Shown piece by piece: positions 5,029 through 8,113 of a stretch of DNA of 8,113 bases. Location: NCBI GenBank assembly GCA_002478145.1, contig DLMI01000084.1, positions 1-8,113 on the forward strand, read 5' to 3'. Source of the stretch: Acidobacteria bacterium UBA7540 (GTDB taxonomy: Bacteria > Acidobacteriota > Terriglobia > UBA7540). The position numbers and the translations under genes were made by a program. Numbering within the stretch: position 1 is the stretch's first letter; each line of letters starts with the position of its first letter. The notes under the pieces are model-generated. The model was not told the DNA's origin. It saw nothing but the letters and a program-made list of their open reading frames with translations, and did no database searches.

Positions 5029-5924
5029 TACTCAATGTTCTGAGCCTGCTCGCGCAGCTTTTCGATTTCACTCTTCATTTCAATCGCCAAGCGCGCGACT
5101 TCCAGGCCAACCTCGGGCAAATCCGTGGTCTTTGACAGAAGTGTGTTCGCTTCCCGGTTCATCTCTTGCAGTAGGAAATCCAGCTTTTTCCCCACTTCCG
5201 GACTCTCCGCGAGCAGTTGCTTCACTTGGGCGACATGGCTTCGGAACCGTGTCAACTCTTCCGTGGTATCGGAACGGGAGGCCAGGTAAGCAACCTCCTC
5301 CGCCAGTCGCACCCCATCCAGTTCAGTGCTGCCCATCAACTCCCTGAGGCGGCCTTCAAGCCGACTTTGGTAGAACTTTGGCAGCCGTTCGGCGAGGCTT
5401 GCCACACTCTCAGTTAACGATTCAAGTCGGGCCAAGCGCGTCTTGAGATCACGCCCCAAATCTTCGCCTTCGCGGGCGCGCATCTCGTTCAGGCTCTCCA
5501 GGGCCTCCGTGGTCACACGTTCCAGGAGTTGGCGGACCCGCTCGAGGTCTTCCGGCGAAATCTCGCCGTTGCCCACCATGGCCAAGCCGGGGATTCGCAG
5601 CAGGGCCACCAGGTCCGGCTCGGACGCAGAACCAAACTCTTCTCGCAGCGTCCGATAGGCGGCAACGTAGCCAGCCACAAGCTTGCGGTCAAGTAGAAGT
5701 CCGGCATTGTCTGGTTGCTCGAAACTGACTGCCACCTCCACATGTCCTCGCTTGACGTGATCCTTGATGAGACGCCGCAGCATGGGATCCATGGATTCCA
5801 GCGCTGAGGGGAAGCGCACCTGAACATCCAGAAAGCGATGGTTCGTGCCACGAATACTGACCGAGAGAGAGTACCCCCCTTCCTCAGCTTGAGCCTTACT
5901 GTAACCCGTCATGCTTCGAATCAT
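5028..5924 (-). CDS. yicC: YicC/YloC family endoribonuclease
   Basis: Member of a widespread family; E. coli YicC has been shown to be an endoribonuclease that affects small-RNA and mRNA turnover. The 298-residue product (E. coli 287) has the hallmark start MIRSMTGYSKA, the N-terminal motif IRGTNHRFLDVQVRFP (24-39), a long charged coiled middle, and the conserved C-terminal block KLDFLLQEMNREANTLLSKTTD (about 247-268) ending in REQAQNIE. I chose the ATG at 5924 because it gives this canonical N-terminus. An in-frame TTG at 5945 would add seven residues; only a weak GGACGAG precedes the ATG. The 106-nt gap to msbA contains a small GCAGAA repeat and no obvious terminator or promoter. yicC directly before gmk is a common bacterial arrangement. 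The substrate in this organism is unknown. Confidence 0.95.
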   Translation of the reverse strand: MIRSMTGYSKAQAEEGGYSLSVSIRGTNHRFLDVQVRFPSALESMDPMLRRLIKDHVKRGHVEVAVSFEQPDNAGLLLDRKLVAGYVAAYRTLREEFGSASEPDLVALLRIPGLAMVGNGEISPEDLERVRQLLERVTTEALESLNEMRAREGEDLGRDLKTRLARLESLTESVASLAERLPKFYQSRLEGRLRELMGSTELDGVRLAEEVAYLASRSDTTEELTRFRSHVAQVKQLLAESPEVGKKLDFLLQEMNREANTLLSKTTDLPEVGLEVARLAIEMKSEIEKLREQAQNIE

Positions 5925-6030
5925 GGCATCTCGTCCACTTGCCAAGACCGGGAACTCGTCCTCTTCTGCTTCTGCTTCGCAATCCCGGCCGGCAAATCCC
6001 CTTCCGTAATCCTTCAGCCCGAACTCCCAC

Positions 6031-7842
6031 CTATGGTTCCGCGTCCACGAATTGGAGATCGTGCAGCTTCTGGTACATACCCCCCCGGCTGATCAGGTCT
6101 TCGTGGCTCCCGACCTCACTGATGGTGCCGTGGTCGAGGACAATAATCCGTTCCGCGCGACGCACGGTGGAAAGGCGATGGGCAATCACCAGCACCGTGC
6201 GGCCCCTCATCAAGTTCGCCAGAGCCCTTTGAACCAGAAGTTCCGATTCCGTGTCGAGTTCCGAAGTAGCTTCGTCCAGGATGAGTATAGGTGGATTCTT
6301 GAGAAGCGCGCGCGCGATGGCAATTCGTTGCCGCTGCCCCCCGGAAAGACGCTGCCCACGCTCTCCGATCATCGTCTGGTAGCCCTCGGGCATCTCCAGG
6401 ATGAAGTCTTCAGCCAGTGCGGCGCGCGCGGCCCTCCTGGCGGCCTCCTCGCCGGCAGGGTGGCTGCCGTAACAGATGTTATTGAAGACGGTATCGTTGA
6501 ACAGGATTGTTTCCTGTGTGACGATACCGATCTGAGCGCGGAGTGAGTTGACCTTTACGCCCCTAACATCATGGCCGTCAATTAGGATTCGGCCTCGCGT
6601 CACATCAAAAAACCTGGGAATGAGACTGGCGAGGGTGGTCTTTCCTGCGCCACTTGAGCCCACAATGGCCACCACCTCGCCCTTGCGGATTCGCAGGTTG
6701 ATATCGCGCAGCAACGGCAACGCCTCTTCGTAATCGAAATCCACGTTTTCGAACTCAATTTCACGCTCGAAGAGTGGCAACCGTGATGCCCCCGGCTCGT
6801 CGTGAATATCCGGATGAATATCGAGATAGTGGAAGACTTGCTCCGAGGCGCCCAGGGCCTGCTCGTAGGAGTTATGGACTCCCGTGAGCCGCTTAATGGG
6901 CTCGTAGGTCTTAATCAGGGCATACAGGAAAGCCACGAACCCTCCGGTGGTCTGCGCGTGGTGCATGATCTCCGTGCGGGCATAAAGGAGAAGACCGGCG
7001 ACGGTGATTGCGCCCAGGACTTCCATGATCGGAGAGGTCGCTGCCTGGGCCCGCACCCATCGCAGACTGACGCGCAGCAGCCGCCGCGTGGCCGCCTTGA
7101 ACTTCTCCACCTCGAACAATTCCATCCCAAAGGCCTTAACAATGCGGATTCCCGAGAACGTCTCCTGAAGGACGCTGTTCAACTCTGCCATCTTGTCTTG
7201 GCTGGAACGGCTCGAAATGCGAATGTAGCGCCCGATATTGTGGGATGGCAACACCACCAAGGGCACCAGGATCAGCGAGCCCAGTGCCAGCCGCCAGTCG
7301 ACATAAAACAGAACACCGAGCAGCCCCGCCAGCGTAAAACTTTGCTTCAGGAAGTCTGCGGCAGTCTGCGAGACCGCATACTGAATTCTCTCAATATCAC
7401 TGGTGACCGCTGACATCAGCCGCCCCGTGGAAGTCCTCGTAAAAAAAGCCATCGACTGCTGGATAATCCTCGAATAGAGAAGATTCCGAAGGTCCCTTAC
7501 CACGGAATGGCCGATGAAGTTGATGAAGTAGGTTGCCAGAAACTCAGCAACCCCTTTGATCAGGGTCACCGAAACGATCGAAATCGCTACAATGGTCCAT
7601 GCATTGTGGATCCAGGCCGGGAAAAAAGATTGGAGGTATATCGCCTGCCCTCCGAAGGGCCATTGGAACAAGACAATTTTGCCTGCGTCGGTGCCCGGAG
7701 CAAGAACACGGTCAAAGACCGGCTTGATGAGCAACGCCGTCAGAGCCTCACAAGCCCCCACCAAGGCCATCAAAATGAATGCGACCAGGAACCGGAAGGA
7801 GTAAGGCTTTAGAAAAGCGAGCAATCGTTGGACTTGGGTCAT
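6031..7842 (-). CDS. msbA: MsbA-type lipid A / lipid exporter, ABC half-transporter
   Basis: A single-chain half-transporter that would act as a homodimer in the inner membrane, using ATP to flip lipid, probably the lipid A core, from the inner to the outer leaflet. The 603 residues comprise a six-helix exporter domain (about 15-320; clear hydrophobic spans near 16-39, 82-110, 165-200 and 275-312) and a complete ATPase domain (about 360-603): Walker A GSSGAGKTT (395-403), Q-loop Gln443, signature LSGGQ (499-503), Walker B ILILDE (519-524) with Glu524, D-loop SELD, and switch His555 in IAHRLST. All catalytic residues are present. The start is ATG 7842 or the adjacent GTG 7845; GAGGG upstream suits either. 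The promoter at 7921-7893 serves this gene. Substrate is inferred from family resemblance only; a multidrug or other lipid exporter is possible, so the symbol is tentative. Confidence 0.82.
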   Translation of the reverse strand: MTQVQRLLAFLKPYSFRFLVAFILMALVGACEALTALLIKPVFDRVLAPGTDAGKIVLFQWPFGGQAIYLQSFFPAWIHNAWTIVAISIVSVTLIKGVAEFLATYFINFIGHSVVRDLRNLLYSRIIQQSMAFFTRTSTGRLMSAVTSDIERIQYAVSQTAADFLKQSFTLAGLLGVLFYVDWRLALGSLILVPLVVLPSHNIGRYIRISSRSSQDKMAELNSVLQETFSGIRIVKAFGMELFEVEKFKAATRRLLRVSLRWVRAQAATSPIMEVLGAITVAGLLLYARTEIMHHAQTTGGFVAFLYALIKTYEPIKRLTGVHNSYEQALGASEQVFHYLDIHPDIHDEPGASRLPLFEREIEFENVDFDYEEALPLLRDINLRIRKGEVVAIVGSSGAGKTTLASLIPRFFDVTRGRILIDGHDVRGVKVNSLRAQIGIVTQETILFNDTVFNNICYGSHPAGEEAARRAARAALAEDFILEMPEGYQTMIGERGQRLSGGQRQRIAIARALLKNPPILILDEATSELDTESELLVQRALANLMRGRTVLVIAHRLSTVRRAERIIVLDHGTISEVGSHEDLISRGGMYQKLHDLQFVDAEP

Positions 7843-7892
7843 CACGCAAAGGCCCTCGGCTGACCAAGCCCGGAGGGTGCCCAGAATCGGTT

Positions 7893-7921
7893 AGTCTAGC
7901 CCCTACGGCTGAGCAAGTCAA
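7893..7921 (-). promoter_or_regulatory. Sigma70-type promoter driving msbA and the downstream run
   Basis: Minus strand: TTGACT (7921-7916), a 17-nt spacer, then TAGACT (7898-7893). Near-consensus boxes and ideal spacing predict a transcript start about 40-45 nt before the msbA start. No comparable promoter is evident between the later genes. Confidence 0.65.
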
Positions 7922-7951
7922 GCAAAAGTCGTAGGCCACCCTGATTTGAGT

Positions 7952-7979
7952 TTGAATCGAGAGGGCGCAGGCGTATGCT
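7952..7979 (+). promoter_or_regulatory. Sigma70-type promoter for the divergent plus-strand gene
   Basis: TTGAAT (7952-7957), a 16-nt spacer, TATGCT (7974-7979), about 35 nt before the ATG at 8015. Its -35 box lies about 30 nt from that of the opposing promoter, so the two could share regulation. No operator palindrome stands out. Confidence 0.5.
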
Positions 7980-7997
7980 GTCGGGTTCGCGTCTATT

Positions 7998-8007
7998 GGG
8001 GAGGAGG
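7998..8007 (+). promoter_or_regulatory. Ribosome binding site of the plus-strand gene
   Basis: GGGGAGGAGG, ending 7 nt before the ATG at 8015. It is a strong Shine-Dalgarno match that fixes the start of the truncated gene. Confidence 0.85.
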
Positions 8008-8014
8008 CACATCG

Positions 8015-8113
8015 ATGCAACTTACTGAATTCAGGAATGAGCCGCTTTGCGACTTCAAGGGCAACCCGGAGCACGAGAGGCGGATGAAAGAGGCACTGGA
8101 CGAAGTCCGGCAG
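8015..8113 (+). CDS. pruA: N-terminus of probable L-glutamate gamma-semialdehyde dehydrogenase (cut by window edge)
   Basis: Only the first 33 codons are present. The peptide MQLTEFRNEPLCDFKGNPEH, followed by a charged helix (RRMKEALDEVR), resembles from memory the N-terminus of 1-pyrroline-5-carboxylate dehydrogenases. These oxidise glutamate semialdehyde to glutamate with NAD in proline and arginine breakdown. The x-E-F-x-N-E-P-x-x-D-F pattern is the main clue. The catalytic Cys and Glu and the NAD-binding fold lie beyond the window, so the call rests on the N-terminus alone. It has a strong ribosome site and its own promoter, and is divergent from msbA. Another aldehyde dehydrogenase subfamily is possible. 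Confidence 0.62.
   Translation, partial: MQLTEFRNEPLCDFKGNPEHERRMKEALDEVRQ

Overview
The window looks like bacterial chromosome from a member of the Acidobacteriota or a close relative. This is an inference from gene content and order (msbA-like, yicC, gmk, rpoZ, coaBC, family 4 uracil-DNA glycosylase), from the GC-rich coding sequence, and from short heptamer repeats in the gaps. Nothing here fixes the genus. No rRNA, tRNA, CRISPR array, transposase or phage gene was seen.

Almost everything reads on the minus strand as one run of seven genes, transcribed right to left: an MsbA-type ABC exporter (7842-6031), the YicC endoribonuclease (5924-5028), guanylate kinase (5028-4387), RNA polymerase omega subunit (4381-4160), bifunctional CoaBC (3987-2746), family 4 uracil-DNA glycosylase (2626-1688) and a secreted GH29 alpha-L-fucosidase (1627-233). 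A good sigma70-type promoter for the run lies at 7921-7893. yicC, gmk and rpoZ are tightly packed: a 1-nt TAATG overlap, then a 5-nt gap. On the plus strand a divergent gene begins at 8015 and runs off the right edge. Its first 33 residues resemble the N-terminus of L-glutamate gamma-semialdehyde dehydrogenase. The leftmost 232 bases hold no gene that can be named.

The core genes are housekeeping: nucleotide metabolism (Gmk), transcription (omega), coenzyme A synthesis (CoaBC), RNA turnover (YicC), DNA repair (UDG) and envelope lipid export (MsbA-like). The fucosidase at the end is an accessory carbohydrate gene that may share the transcript.

The unusual part is the DNA between rpoZ, coaBC and udg. 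These gaps are filled by short-period tandem repeats: two unrelated heptamer families (xTCAGxx at 2633-2667, 2749-2797 and 3993-4027; TACCACN at 4123-4164) and one octamer family (ATCGGGNG at 2668-2699 and 2723-2746). Between coaBC and udg they form a nested mirror: heptamers, octamers, a 12-bp perfect palindrome, inverted octamers, inverted heptamers. The arrays reach almost to the start codons of coaBC and udg, where no Shine-Dalgarno sequence is visible. They also supply the stop codons of rpoZ and coaBC and encode the last 14-16 residues of CoaBC. This is the best candidate in the window for something not well described. No new enzymatic or defence system was found.
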